This document shows, piece after piece, positions 32,717 to 40,961 of a stretch of 41,284 bases of DNA. The DNA lies in contig FR895475.1 in assembly GCA_000434775.1 (NCBI GenBank), positions 50,541-91,824 of the forward strand, written 5' to 3'. Positions within the stretch are counted from its first letter, which is position 1, and each line of letters begins with the position of its first letter. This DNA is from Eggerthella sp. CAG:368. Its GTDB lineage: Bacteria > Actinomycetota > Coriobacteriia > Coriobacteriales > Eggerthellaceae. Made by a program: the position numbers and the translations under genes. The notes beneath the pieces are model-generated. The model saw only the letters and a list, made by a program, of their open reading frames with translations, searched no databases and was not told the origin of the DNA.

Positions 32717-33958
32717 CTAGCCTTCCTTTGGCTCAATATAGTCACCTTCACGCAGATAGGTAAGAAGCTGTTCTTTGCTCAAGTGCTCAATGCCTAAATC
32801 GGAAAGCTTAAGACCCGTTTCAAAGTAATTGGTCTTGTTCATGACGCCACCTAAAACAATCATGGAATCAATAACAGGGGTGGCAACACCGAACTTTTTG
32901 CCCAGTTCATGATATACGTGACATCCTACGGGAACGTCTTCTGTTACGTAGCGGTTCTGAATGGTGAAAGGACCTGTGCCAAAGCCAACTTCCCATTGTT
33001 CTTCAAAAGGAACATTGCAGCCTTCGCCCATATATTCTTCGCCAAGAACACTGGTGCGCTGGAAGAAAACTTCCTTCTTAAAAGGCTGAATACCAACACC
33101 GATTTCATGGGCAAGCGCAATTTCTTCGTTGTAGAACTCATACTGAACTTCTGAAATGGAAGGGCAGAAAGAGTGCGAATAAATTGAGTAGTCGTGGATG
33201 TTTTTATCTAAAACGGTACTGAAGTTTTCCATGGTGGAAACACCCAATACGGTACCAGGAACATGGATAACAGGGTTAACGTTAGAGAATCCAATGTCTA
33301 AAACAGTATCGCCACAAACAGCCCCATCGCCTTCAGTGATAGCATCAAAGCAGCCAAGTGCTTTTGAACTCTCGACAAATTCTTCGGTATCCTTTGCGGG
33401 AAGTGCTGCGCCGCGGAGTGTAATGGCGCGGTATACCAGTGAGCAGCAGGAGTTCATAACGCCGCCTTCGGTATCAACGCGCGTTCCATAAGGTGCAGAA
33501 GACCAGCCACCAATAATTACCTTCTTAGTGCAATTCATCTCGCGCATCATCTTGCGGAGTTTAAGGGAACCGTAATTATCGGGAATAATGTGAATGATTT
33601 GACCATCTTCGAGGCAAGGGATGAGCTCTTTGAAGAACACTTCGTGAGCTACTGAAGGAATGCCAACAATAATAAGTTTGGCACCTTTTACACATTCTGC
33701 AACAGAGTTGGTTGCCATAGCAAAATGGGCTTTTCCCATTCGGCGGAATCCGTATTTGGTCTGTGTTCCAGGAGCTTTGTCCTGAAGCGTGATTCCGGTG
33801 CGCATAATCGAACCGAGGGTTTTCTCAAAGAAAGGGTCAAGGTCGCAAATTCGCACTTCTTGGCCCGCAAGGGCACAGTCTGCGCCGCATGTTTTTCCTA
33901 CTGCGCCGCCCCCTAAAATGGCTACAGGAGCCTTCTTCAGCGCTTCAACATCGATCAT
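32717..33958 (-). CDS. NAD/NADP octopine/nopaline dehydrogenase-family protein
   Basis: 413 aa. N-terminal Rossmann domain starts VAILGGGAVGKTCGADCALAGQEVRICDLDP (GxGxxG). The C-terminal ODH domain contains NVNPVIHVPGTVLG, in which the His of the conserved NPxxH is the catalytic residue of octopine dehydrogenases. Members reductively condense an amino acid with a keto acid, or oxidise the product. Paired with a racemase-family gene 3 bp downstream, which suggests a D-amino-acid-derived opine or its breakdown (inference). No nicotianamine-synthase-like gene is present, so an opine metallophore is not shown. ATG at 33958 follows AAGGAGG. Confidence 0.9.
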   Translation of the reverse strand: MIDVEALKKAPVAILGGGAVGKTCGADCALAGQEVRICDLDPFFEKTLGSIMRTGITLQDKAPGTQTKYGFRRMGKAHFAMATNSVAECVKGAKLIIVGIPSVAHEVFFKELIPCLEDGQIIHIIPDNYGSLKLRKMMREMNCTKKVIIGGWSSAPYGTRVDTEGGVMNSCCSLVYRAITLRGAALPAKDTEEFVESSKALGCFDAITEGDGAVCGDTVLDIGFSNVNPVIHVPGTVLGVSTMENFSTVLDKNIHDYSIYSHSFCPSISEVQYEFYNEEIALAHEIGVGIQPFKKEVFFQRTSVLGEEYMGEGCNVPFEEQWEVGFGTGPFTIQNRYVTEDVPVGCHVYHELGKKFGVATPVIDSMIVLGGVMNKTNYFETGLKLSDLGIEHLSKEQLLTYLREGDYIEPKEG

Positions 33959-34025
33959 TGTTGTTGCCTCCTTGTAATACGCTGGTTAAGAGTTGCACGA
34001 TAATAAGTTGTCTGTATTGTAAACG

Positions 34026-34066
34026 AGAAAAAGCAAAGACTCATACCGAGCGGTACGAGTCTTTGC
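34026..34066 (-). terminator. Intrinsic terminator of the metQ-like gene
   Basis: GCAAAGACTC (34033-34042) and GAGTCTTTGC (34057-34066) with inner TACCG/CGGTA form a long stem, followed on the minus strand by TTTTTCTCG. It separates the MetQ gene from the opine-dehydrogenase gene, making them distinct transcripts. Confidence 0.85.
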
Positions 34067-34097
34067 AATAACTATACAGGCGTAAGGGTTCTTGAAA

Positions 34098-34943
34098 TTA
34101 GAACACTGGAACAACGGCACCTTCGAAGGTGTTGTTGATGTAATCGCGAACCTCATCAGAGTTCAATGCCTTTGCAAGAGCCTTGGTCTTATCAGAATCC
34201 TGGTTGCCATCCTTTACAACAAGGAGGTTTTCATAGGTCTGAGCTGCGAGAGAATCAGCGGATTCGATTGCGAGAGCATCAGAGGTTTTGAATCCAGCGG
34301 CAATGGCGTAATTACCATTGATGATTGCGATGTCAACATCGTCTACAACACTAGGAACAGTTGCTGCTTCGAGTTCTTTGAAGGAGAGGTTCTTAGGATT
34401 GCTTACGATATCGTTAGGAGTTGCTTCGATACCAGCGCCGTCCTTCAAAGTGATAAGGCCTTGATCCTGGAGCAAAAGAAGAGCGCGAGCTTCGTTAGTT
34501 GCGTCGTTAGGAACAGCAACGGTTGCGCCGTCCTTCAAGCTGGAGAGATCGGTGATCTTCTTGGAATAAACACCCATTGGCTCAAAGTGAATGCCTTCAA
34601 TGCTTACCAAGTGAGTGCCTTTTTCAGCATTAAAGTTATCGAGGTAGGGCTTGTGCTGGAAGTAGTTAGCGTCTACTTCGCCCTCCTCGGTAACAGTGTT
34701 AGGCTGAACGTAGTCGGTGAATTCTTTAACCTCGAGGGTATAGCCTTCCTTTTCAAGGAGTGGCTTTACAGCATTGTTAAGAATCTCTGCATGGGGGGTT
34801 GGGACAGCAGCAACAGTAATGGTTTTGTCTTCTTTAGAGGAAGAACCGCAACCAGTGAGGGTTAGAGCCAATGCTGCGCCGAGTGCTGCAATCGCAGCAG
34901 CGAAGAATACCTTCTTTCCTTTTGAAATAGCTTTGAGTTTCAC
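34098..34943 (-). CDS. metQ: MetQ/NlpA-type substrate-binding lipoprotein
   Basis: 281 aa. Lipoprotein signal with lipobox LTGC (Cys32). The mature part is typical NlpA/MetQ: VAAVPTPHAEILNNAVKPLL, FTDYVQPNTV, VDANYFQHKPYLDNFN, HFEPMGVYSKK and VAVPNDATNEARALLLLQ. These proteins capture L- or D-methionine for the MetNI ABC importer. No metN or metI is adjacent, so it must use a transporter elsewhere or have another ligand. The start is GTG 34943 after AAAGGA. It has its own terminator and a palindrome-rich upstream gap. Confidence 0.92.
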   Translation of the reverse strand: MKLKAISKGKKVFFAAAIAALGAALALTLTGCGSSSKEDKTITVAAVPTPHAEILNNAVKPLLEKEGYTLEVKEFTDYVQPNTVTEEGEVDANYFQHKPYLDNFNAEKGTHLVSIEGIHFEPMGVYSKKITDLSSLKDGATVAVPNDATNEARALLLLQDQGLITLKDGAGIEATPNDIVSNPKNLSFKELEAATVPSVVDDVDIAIINGNYAIAAGFKTSDALAIESADSLAAQTYENLLVVKDGNQDSDKTKALAKALNSDEVRDYINNTFEGAVVPVF

Positions 34944-35330
34944 TTTCTTTCCTTTCGTTGTTTCGGTAGCTGTTTTTCAAAAATCAAAATTTCTACAGGA
35001 GCCATCTTAGCGAGAGAAGTGCAAAGGTGGTATTACGCGTTTGTTATGTCTGGTTATAAACAGTGCTTATAACGGTTAAAAGTTGATTTTCATTTGGATA
35101 AAATGCTAAATAACCTGGTGTTATTTAGAATCATTTGTGGGTATGTGAAGGATGATCTTGGTTGTTTTTTTAACTGGTTGGCACGTGCCTTGTAGTGCAC
35201 GATTGTTTTTGAACATGTTCAGTCAATGTTAAATATCACTGATTTGAATTAACACTTTGGAGTTTTTCAGCTTCATGCGGCAAAATACACCTTTGAACTG
35301 TTATGAAATTAAACCTATAGGAGGCATATC
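34944..35330. other. Divergent metQ-dapL gap with several palindromes
   Basis: 387 bp without a gene. Four separate inverted repeats: GTTATAA-N7-TTATAAC (35053-35073), CTAAATAAC-N5-GTTATTTAG (35106-35128), GGCACGTGCC (35180-35189) and TGAACATGTTCA (35210-35221). They are candidate operators for one or both divergent genes. I see no lysine riboswitch or S-box core. Confidence 0.5.
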
Positions 35331-36551
35331 TTGGCTAAGGTCAATGAGAATTATCAAAAACTTCCTGGGAGCTATCTTTTTTCTGAAATTGCGCGCCGTA
35401 CAGCTGCCTATTCCGAGGAGCATCCTGAAGCAAATTTAATCAAGATGGGTATTGGTGATGTAACGCGTCCACTGGCTCCTGCTGTCATTGAGGCAATGCA
35501 TAATGCAGTGAACGATCTTTCTAAACCTGAAACCTTTCACGGTTATGGCCCTGAGCAGGGATATGATTTTTTGCGTGAGGTAATCGCTGAAAACGATTTT
35601 CATGCACGTGGTGTAGATATTGCCGTCGATGAGATTTTTGTTTCCGATGGAGCAAAGTCTGACTGTGGCAATATTGGTGACATTTTGGCCATCGATAACA
35701 AGATTGCTGTTTGTGATCCTGTGTATCCCGTATATGTTGACACCAACGCTATGGCTGGTCGTGCGGGTGAATACGACAAAGAAGCTCAAGGCTGGACAAA
35801 TATTTATTACATGCCTACTACGGCAGAAAACAATTTCTGTCCTGCGCTTCCTGATTGCAAGGTAGACGTTATTTACCTGTGTAGCCCCAATAATCCAACG
35901 GGTACGGTTTTGAATGCTGATCAGCTTAAAGTTTGGGTAGATTACGCAAACGAGAATGGTTCAATCATTATGTTTGACGCTGCTTATGAGCGCTTCATTA
36001 CCGAGGATGCTATTCCTCATTCCATTTATGAGGTTGAGGGAGCAAAAACATGCGCTATTGAGTTCCGTTCATTTTCTAAGACAGCTGGCTTTACGGGGGC
36101 GCGCTGTGGCTACACGGTAGTTCCCAAAGAATTAGTTCGTGATGGTCAAAGTTTAAATGCGATGTGGAATCGTCGTCAGACCACCAAGTTCAATGGAGCT
36201 TCTTACGTTATTCAACGTGGTGCGGCTGCGGTTTATTCCGAAGAAGGAGCTCGACAGATTGAAGAAACCCTTGATTACTATCGCGCAAATGCCAAGGTGA
36301 TAAAGGAAGGCTTGGAATCTGCCGGGTTTACGGTATTTGGTGCCGTGAATAGTCCTTACATTTGGTGCCAGACGCCTGAAGGTATGGGATCGTGGGAGTT
36401 TTTCGATAAATTATTAACTGAAGCAAACATCATAACTACGCCTGGTGCTGGTTTTGGGCCTTCAGGCGAAGGCTATGTTCGTCTTACCGCTTTCGGCGAT
36501 GCTGAAGCCACGAAAGAGGCTATGGAACGTATCAAGAAATTGATGGCATAA
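35331..36551 (+). CDS. dapL: LL-diaminopimelate aminotransferase
   Basis: 406 aa, matching the family length of about 410. It makes LL-diaminopimelate directly from tetrahydrodipicolinate, for lysine and peptidoglycan. Diagnostic stretches: [63 protein letters not shown], the PLP Lys in [17 protein letters not shown] and the glycine-rich [20 protein letters not shown]. The start is TTG at 35331, 6 nt after TAGGAGG; no other start fits. Single-gene transcript with a clear terminator. Confidence 0.96.
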   Translation: MAKVNENYQKLPGSYLFSEIARRTAAYSEEHPEANLIKMGIGDVTRPLAPAVIEAMHNAVNDLSKPETFHGYGPEQGYDFLREVIAENDFHARGVDIAVDEIFVSDGAKSDCGNIGDILAIDNKIAVCDPVYPVYVDTNAMAGRAGEYDKEAQGWTNIYYMPTTAENNFCPALPDCKVDVIYLCSPNNPTGTVLNADQLKVWVDYANENGSIIMFDAAYERFITEDAIPHSIYEVEGAKTCAIEFRSFSKTAGFTGARCGYTVVPKELVRDGQSLNAMWNRRQTTKFNGASYVIQRGAAAVYSEEGARQIEETLDYYRANAKVIKEGLESAGFTVFGAVNSPYIWCQTPEGMGSWEFFDKLLTEANIITTPGAGFGPSGEGYVRLTAFGDAEATKEAMERIKKLMA

Positions 36552-36606
36552 CTTTTTTTGAATACGTTGCGAGATTCATAAACGCTGTTGATGTTATAGT
36601 AAGCAA

Positions 36607-36632
36607 GATGCCGCTTTCGAGCGGCGTCTTTT
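36607..36632 (+). terminator. Intrinsic terminator of dapL
   Basis: GATGCCGCT-TTCG-AGCGGCGTC hairpin (one G-T pair, stable TTCG tetraloop) followed by TTTT. Confidence 0.9.
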
Positions 36633-36929
36633 GCTTCGTGGAGGGCTTTTTGAGTTTTTGTCTGAATCTCAATGTCAGCATAATTCCCCGAAGCAAACAG
36701 GGTTTAGAGGGGGCAGGCGTTCGCCGCAACCTGACGTTTGTTTATGTTTAAGGAGAGGAGATGAATCGGGTTTGAAAGATTTCTTTCATGGAAGATGTAG
36801 AAATATCCCGCTCGAGGGAGGGAGGAGTTGAGCGGGATATAAAATCGGCCTCAACCTAATGGTGAGACGTGGCTAGATTGTAGGCTTTGAAGAGGAAAAA
36901 AACAATCACACGAGCCAGATTATGTGTTC
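36633..36929. other. Convergent gap with nested inverted repeats; no gene seen
   Basis: TTTGCTTCG (36630-36638) is complementary to CGAAGCAAA (36689-36697) and encloses TTGAG/CTCAA (36650-36654, 36668-36672). Further on are TGAAAG-ATTT-CTTTCA (about 36772-36788) and the strong hairpin at 36803-36840. No open frame with a ribosome site stands out. Confidence 0.45.
36803..36840 (-). terminator. Hairpin with purine/pyrimidine loop after iscU
   Basis: ATATCCCGCTC (36803-36813) pairs perfectly with GAGCGGGATAT (36830-36840). The 16-nt loop is GAGGGAGGGAGGAGTT on plus, C/T-rich on the minus strand. It lies 90 bp after the iscU stop and is followed on that strand by TTTCTAC. Probable terminator with the same design as 10839-10890. 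Confidence 0.6.
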
Positions 36930-37376
36930 TTATTCCTCTTCTTCATCAAGTATTTCTTCGATGTCTTTTACGGGAGGTTGTAATCCTTTAATTTCGATAC
37001 CGTGCTTTTGCGCATAATCCCAAAGGGCAGCGTGGATCGACTCTTCTGCCAAAAGCGAACAGTGAACTTTTACAGGGGGAAGGCCGTCGAGAGCTTCCAT
37101 AACGGCTTTGTTGGTTACCTCGAGAGCCTCCTGCACGGTTTTGCCTTTAATAAGTACGGTTGCCATGGAACTCGTTGCAATTGCGGCGCCGCAGCCAAAG
37201 GTTTTGAACTTAGCGTCTTGGATAACCTGGTTGTCGTCAATGTCCAAGTACACACGCATGATGTCGCCGCAAACTGCGTTTCCTACCGTTCCGCACCCGC
37301 TCGCGTTTTCGATTTCGCCCATATTGCGAGGGTTGGTGAAATGATCCATCACCTTTGTTGAATAATTCATTGCCAT
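36930..37376 (-). CDS. iscU: IscU/NifU-type Fe-S cluster scaffold
   Basis: 148 aa. Three scaffold cysteines are visible: NAVCGDIM (Asp next to Cys as usual), FKTFGCGAAIATSS and VKVHCSLLAEE. The opening YSTKVMDHFTNPRNMGEIEN is the standard IscU/NifU N terminus; the acidic tail (KDIEEILDEEEE) is extra. It receives sulfur from the cysteine desulfurase encoded just upstream on the same strand (115-bp gap). ATG at 37376 follows CGAGG. Confidence 0.94.
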   Translation of the reverse strand: MAMNYSTKVMDHFTNPRNMGEIENASGCGTVGNAVCGDIMRVYLDIDDNQVIQDAKFKTFGCGAAIATSSMATVLIKGKTVQEALEVTNKAVMEALDGLPPVKVHCSLLAEESIHAALWDYAQKHGIEIKGLQPPVKDIEEILDEEEE

Positions 37377-37491
37377 GAGTTAGCCTCGTTTCTTGTTTTA
37401 TTAGCTTGCCTTGAGAGGTTCGGTCTACTTTGCAAGCTATTGGTTGTCTGCTCTGCGTGAACCTTGAGCTTGTTATTAAAAGTTCGAAGGG

Positions 37492-38727
37492 TTATGCATG
37501 CCTCTTTGCTTTTCGCTCGGCTTCCATTTCTGAAATAATGGAGGTGGTGTGGCCGGCTTTGAAGTCTTCCCAAAGAGGACTCATCGAACGAAGGTTTTCA
37601 ATAGTCTGCTTTAAGGTATCAACGGCAAAATCGATGTCTTCTAGGGTGGTGTCACGGCCGGTAGTCATGCGCATTGAGCCGTGGGCAACCTCGTGTTTAA
37701 GCCCAATGGCAAGTAACACATGACTGGGATCAAGTGAGCCTGAGGTGCAGGCGGAACCACTCGACACGCAAATGCCCTTGAATGCCAATTGAAGCAACAT
37801 ACCTTCTCCTTCGATGAATTCAAAGGAAATATTGACATTGTTTGCCAGACGCTTCGTCGGGTGTCCATTCAAACGAGAGTAGGGAATTTCAGCTAAGATG
37901 CGCTTGATGGCGTGGTCGCGAAGCTGTGCTTGACGTTCATGCTCAGACTCGCGCTCTTCGCTTGCAAGGCGAGCTGCTTCTGCAAAGCCGACAATACCTG
38001 GAACATTTTCCGTAGTGGGGCGGCGTCCGCCTTCCTGCTGTCCGCCATCGAGAAGATTCTGAATCTTCACCCCGCGGCGGATATAGAGTAAGCCAACACC
38101 TTTTGGTCCGTAGATTTTGTGTGCTGAAGCGGAAAGAAGGTCAATGCTCATTTCCTTAACATTGATGGCTTCATGGCAGAATGCTTGAACGGCATCAGTG
38201 TGGAATAGGATATTGTGGGCATGAGCAATTGTTGCGAGCTCCTTGATTGGTTGAACCGTACCAATTTCGTTGTTAGCAAACATAATGGAAGCCATGATGG
38301 TATCAGGGCGAATTGCTTTTTCGAATTCAGCAGGATCAATTAAGCCGCCTTCGTCAACAGGAAGATAGGTTACCTCAAACCCTTCCTGCTCAAGCGCTTG
38401 GCATGTGTGCAGCACAGCATGATGTTCGATGGCACTTGTGATGATGTGCTTTCCTTTGCCCTTTGCTGCCGCTGCACGAGCAATACCCTTAATGGCCCAG
38501 TTGTCAGCTTCGGTTCCGCCGCTGGTAAAGAATACTTCTTTAGGGGACGCACCTAACACATCAGCGATGGTTTGGCGGGCCTCAACGACGGCGTCTGATG
38601 CGTCTTGGCCTAGGGGATAAATTGAAGAGGGGTTACCATATTGTTCTGAAAAATACGGTAACATCTTTTCTAACACTTCACTGCGTACGCTAGTTGTTGC
38701 GGCATTATCCAAATAAATCGTTTTCAC
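37492..38727 (-). CDS. nifS: Cysteine desulfurase, NifS/IscS type
   Basis: 411 aa PLP enzyme that supplies sulfur for Fe-S clusters. Features: IYLDNAATTSVRSEVLEKML, YGNPSSIYPLG, FTSGGTEADNWAIKG, HHAVLHTC, the PLP Lys in DLLSASAHKIYGPKGVG and the persulfide Cys loop SSGSACTSGSLDPSHVL. The start is GTG at 38727, 8 nt after AAGAGG. Operon nifS-iscU, divergent from an Rrf2 regulator, the classic Isc regulatory layout. Confidence 0.96.
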   Translation of the reverse strand: MKTIYLDNAATTSVRSEVLEKMLPYFSEQYGNPSSIYPLGQDASDAVVEARQTIADVLGASPKEVFFTSGGTEADNWAIKGIARAAAAKGKGKHIITSAIEHHAVLHTCQALEQEGFEVTYLPVDEGGLIDPAEFEKAIRPDTIMASIMFANNEIGTVQPIKELATIAHAHNILFHTDAVQAFCHEAINVKEMSIDLLSASAHKIYGPKGVGLLYIRRGVKIQNLLDGGQQEGGRRPTTENVPGIVGFAEAARLASEERESEHERQAQLRDHAIKRILAEIPYSRLNGHPTKRLANNVNISFEFIEGEGMLLQLAFKGICVSSGSACTSGSLDPSHVLLAIGLKHEVAHGSMRMTTGRDTTLEDIDFAVDTLKQTIENLRSMSPLWEDFKAGHTTSIISEMEAERKAKRHA

Positions 38728-38757
38728 GGTTATGCCTCTTTCAGTACTTATTAATGT

Positions 38758-38804
38758 CTAGTATCTTACTAGAAATAGAATAGCGAGATCTTCTCTATAG
38801 TCAA
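38758..38804 (-). promoter_or_regulatory. nifS promoter with adjacent palindrome
   Basis: TTGACT (38799-38804) and TATTCT (38777-38782), 16-bp spacing, on the minus strand. Just downstream of the -10 is a perfect CTAGTA-TCT-TACTAG palindrome (38758-38772), a likely operator for the divergent Rrf2-family regulator. A second small repeat, TACCG-AAG-CGGTA, is at 38844-38856. Confidence 0.65.
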
Positions 38805-38982
38805 GTAATTTGGTAGACTTTGAAGCAAGGATTTGGAAAATGTTACCGAAGCGGTAGCAAAACAGCCGTAGTTGGCGGTTGTTAAAGATTTTTCGTGCAA
38901 GCTAAGCATGGGATACCGAAGATATTTTTGGTGATTCGTGTGAGAATTTGTGTGAAAAGCGGTTCGAGAAAGTAGCAAACGA

Positions 38983-39435
38983 ATGAAAATTGCAACAAAA
39001 ACTCGTTATGCCATGCGTGTCATGATTGACTTAGCGGCGCGCGTGGACGAAGGTTGTGTTCCTTTGAAGGACGTCGCTGATAGGCAGGGAATTTCTAAAA
39101 AATATTTGGAACAAGTAGTTTCTCCGCTTGTTTCATCAGGTCTTTTAAATGTCACGCGTGGACATCGTGGGGGCTACAAACTTACGCGCACGCCAAGCGA
39201 AATCACCTGCGCTGATATTGTTTCAGCGACCGAAAATGGCCTAGAGTTACTTGATTGCTTAAGCGGTGACATTACGTGCGAGCGTGAAAGTTTTTGTATT
39301 TCGCAGGATATTTGGGGTGGGCTTGAACGTGCCATGACGGACTATCTTAAATCCATCACCTTGCAGGATATTTTGGACCGGGAAGAGGAAGACGGTCTTA
39401 AACTTCAACGTCGTATATTGGGCGAAGAAGCTTAA
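38983..39435 (+). CDS. Rrf2/IscR-family Fe-S-sensing regulator
   Basis: 150 aa. Winged-helix N terminus: TKTRYAMRVMIDLAARVDEG, then RQGISKKYLEQVVSPLVSSGL and RGHRGGYKL. The sensing loop holds three cysteines, LLDCLSGDITCERESFCISQ (Cys-x6-Cys-x5-Cys), suited to bind an Fe-S cluster as in IscR. It is divergent from nifS-iscU and is probably their repressor. No strong Shine-Dalgarno precedes the ATG at 38983. Confidence 0.93.
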   Translation: MKIATKTRYAMRVMIDLAARVDEGCVPLKDVADRQGISKKYLEQVVSPLVSSGLLNVTRGHRGGYKLTRTPSEITCADIVSATENGLELLDCLSGDITCERESFCISQDIWGGLERAMTDYLKSITLQDILDREEEDGLKLQRRILGEEA

Positions 39436-39615
39436 GTATTTATATTGTTTCTTCAGGTGTACTATGCGTAGCTTCCCTGAGTTTTCTCGGGCGTGTTTGG
39501 GGTTTCTGTTCCGTTTTTCATTAATCGCAAAGCATGAGTGCCTTATTGGCTATTTTAAATCAACTATTTCGGTGATCGTCTTGGTTGTCGGTGGAGCTGG
39601 GGTGCATGATGCGAA

Positions 39616-40554
39616 TTAATCGCCCCATGCCCTTGTAAATTTTTTAACAAGGCAAGCTTCAAATTCGTCGAGTATCGCCTTGTTGCTTGTGCGTGAGGTT
39701 TTTGCAAGTACGATTTCGCGGGTGAATGTTGGCTCGTCGACAGCAACAAGCTTTGCGTCTTTTTTGTTCAATGTTCCCCAGCTGTGTTCTGGCCAAAAGC
39801 CTACACCCAAGCCAAGTCCAATCATCTTTCGGACAACTGAGGGGTTGTCGCTTTCGAAAATTACATGCGGTTTGAAACCGTGTTCTTGGCAGCGTTCATC
39901 GCAAAGGGTGCGAAAGCTACTGGTATTAGCGAGACAAATGAAGCGGTCATTCTTGAGTGTTTCGAGCGGCAAAGGTGACGTGCGATTATCCTGCACAGGA
40001 AGCGCGAGGCATATTCTTTCGGTGAAGCGAGCCACTTCAATAAAGTGCTCCTCTTTGGTAGATGACGGGTTTTTCCTGGGTGTTGCCAAGGTCAGTGAAG
40101 ATGAAGATGTGACAAACGATGATGTTATGGGGCTTGCCCCTATTGTTTCGATAACAAAATCATTGGTGGGTAGGCGATCGTCTTGGCTTACACGGAATGA
40201 GACTTTGGGGTGTTGTTCAGTAAATTCTGCTACGGCGTCTATCACAATGTTAGAGGCAGAACGAATGCAAAGGTGCAAAACGTTCTGTTGGTTTGTGGCA
40301 AAAGATTGTACATCGGCGGCAAGGTCGGATAAGTCAGCCAAAGCAGGAGAAATGCGCTGTTTTAAGAAGATCCCTTCAGGGGTAAGGCGGATGTTTCTTC
40401 CTGTACGCTCAAATAGTTTTATTCCGAGTTCTTCTTCGAGTTTATGAATGGCTCGGGTGAGGGCGGGCTGAGCAATATTGAGGCGCTTTGCTGCATTGGT
40501 GATGTGCTCCTCTTCGGCAGCAGCAAGAAAGTATTTTAGTTGATTGAATTCCAT
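39616..40554 (-). CDS. LysR-family transcriptional regulator
   Basis: 312 aa. N-terminal HTH is textbook: MEFNQLKYFLAAAEEEHITN, AAKRLNIAQPALTRAIHKLE, EELGIKLFERTGRNIRLTPE. The effector domain (about 90-300) is of periplasmic-binding fold, with VLHLCIRSASNIVIDAVAEF. It is divergent from a truncated MFS carrier gene at 40962, its likely target. No clear Shine-Dalgarno at the ATG. A small CCC-GAG/CTC-GG hairpin lies in the downstream gap (about 39476-39491). Confidence 0.92.
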   Translation of the reverse strand: MEFNQLKYFLAAAEEEHITNAAKRLNIAQPALTRAIHKLEEELGIKLFERTGRNIRLTPEGIFLKQRISPALADLSDLAADVQSFATNQQNVLHLCIRSASNIVIDAVAEFTEQHPKVSFRVSQDDRLPTNDFVIETIGASPITSSFVTSSSSLTLATPRKNPSSTKEEHFIEVARFTERICLALPVQDNRTSPLPLETLKNDRFICLANTSSFRTLCDERCQEHGFKPHVIFESDNPSVVRKMIGLGLGVGFWPEHSWGTLNKKDAKLVAVDEPTFTREIVLAKTSRTSNKAILDEFEACLVKKFTRAWGD

Positions 40555-40961
40555 GTTATTTGTTTCTGTATGAGTTTCGGTATGTCTATTTTGAAGTGAT
40601 TTTGCTAGTTGTTGTTCGTACAGATGCCGTTTTTTTTGTGATATTTCGCTGCTCTGACAGAACCCTTCGATTATAGGTCAAAGACTGTCAAGAAACGCAT
40701 TCTTTAGTTTTGACAGTAATCATCTAGTGTCAAATTGCATAGAGAGAATCAATAAACCCAGATAAACACGCATTTTATAACATGTTCATTTGAAAGTAAG
40801 CGTAGCGAATGCCTTGATGAAACGGGCAGTTCATTTTTTGCGAAATTCATGCCGTATAGTGATCAAGCGACTCAACGTAGGGGCCCTGTTGAGTTTGAAC
40901 TTTAGTATCCCTCCGTGCGTTTTACTCATTCAAAACGCAACGTATTAAAGAAAGGAATACG
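40555..40961. other. Divergent LysR-MFS control region
   Basis: 407 bp without a gene. A perfect inverted repeat TTTGACA-N12-TGTCAAA (40709-40715, 40728-40734) with a further TGTCAA half-site at 40686-40691 is a good LysR-type box. TATAGT at about 40854-40859 could be the MFS -10. After it, ACTCAAC/GTTGAGT (40870-40876, 40888-40894) forms a hairpin around GGGGCCC in the MFS leader. Confidence 0.5.

Noticed and set aside
34092..34865. A 257-codon open frame opposite metQ
   Set aside because: Shadow of a clear MetQ lipoprotein; no independent start signals.
31937..34943. A full opine metallophore (staphylopine-like) cluster
   Set aside because: The nicotianamine-synthase-like enzyme and metal-specific importer/exporter genes are missing; only the racemase and dehydrogenase families match.
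34944..35330. Lysine riboswitch or methionine T-box/S-box in the metQ-dapL gap
   Set aside because: None of the conserved core sequences are seen; short palindromes fit operators instead.
39680..40447. A 255-codon open frame opposite the LysR gene
   Set aside because: Low-complexity Ser-rich translation, opposite a textbook LysR protein.
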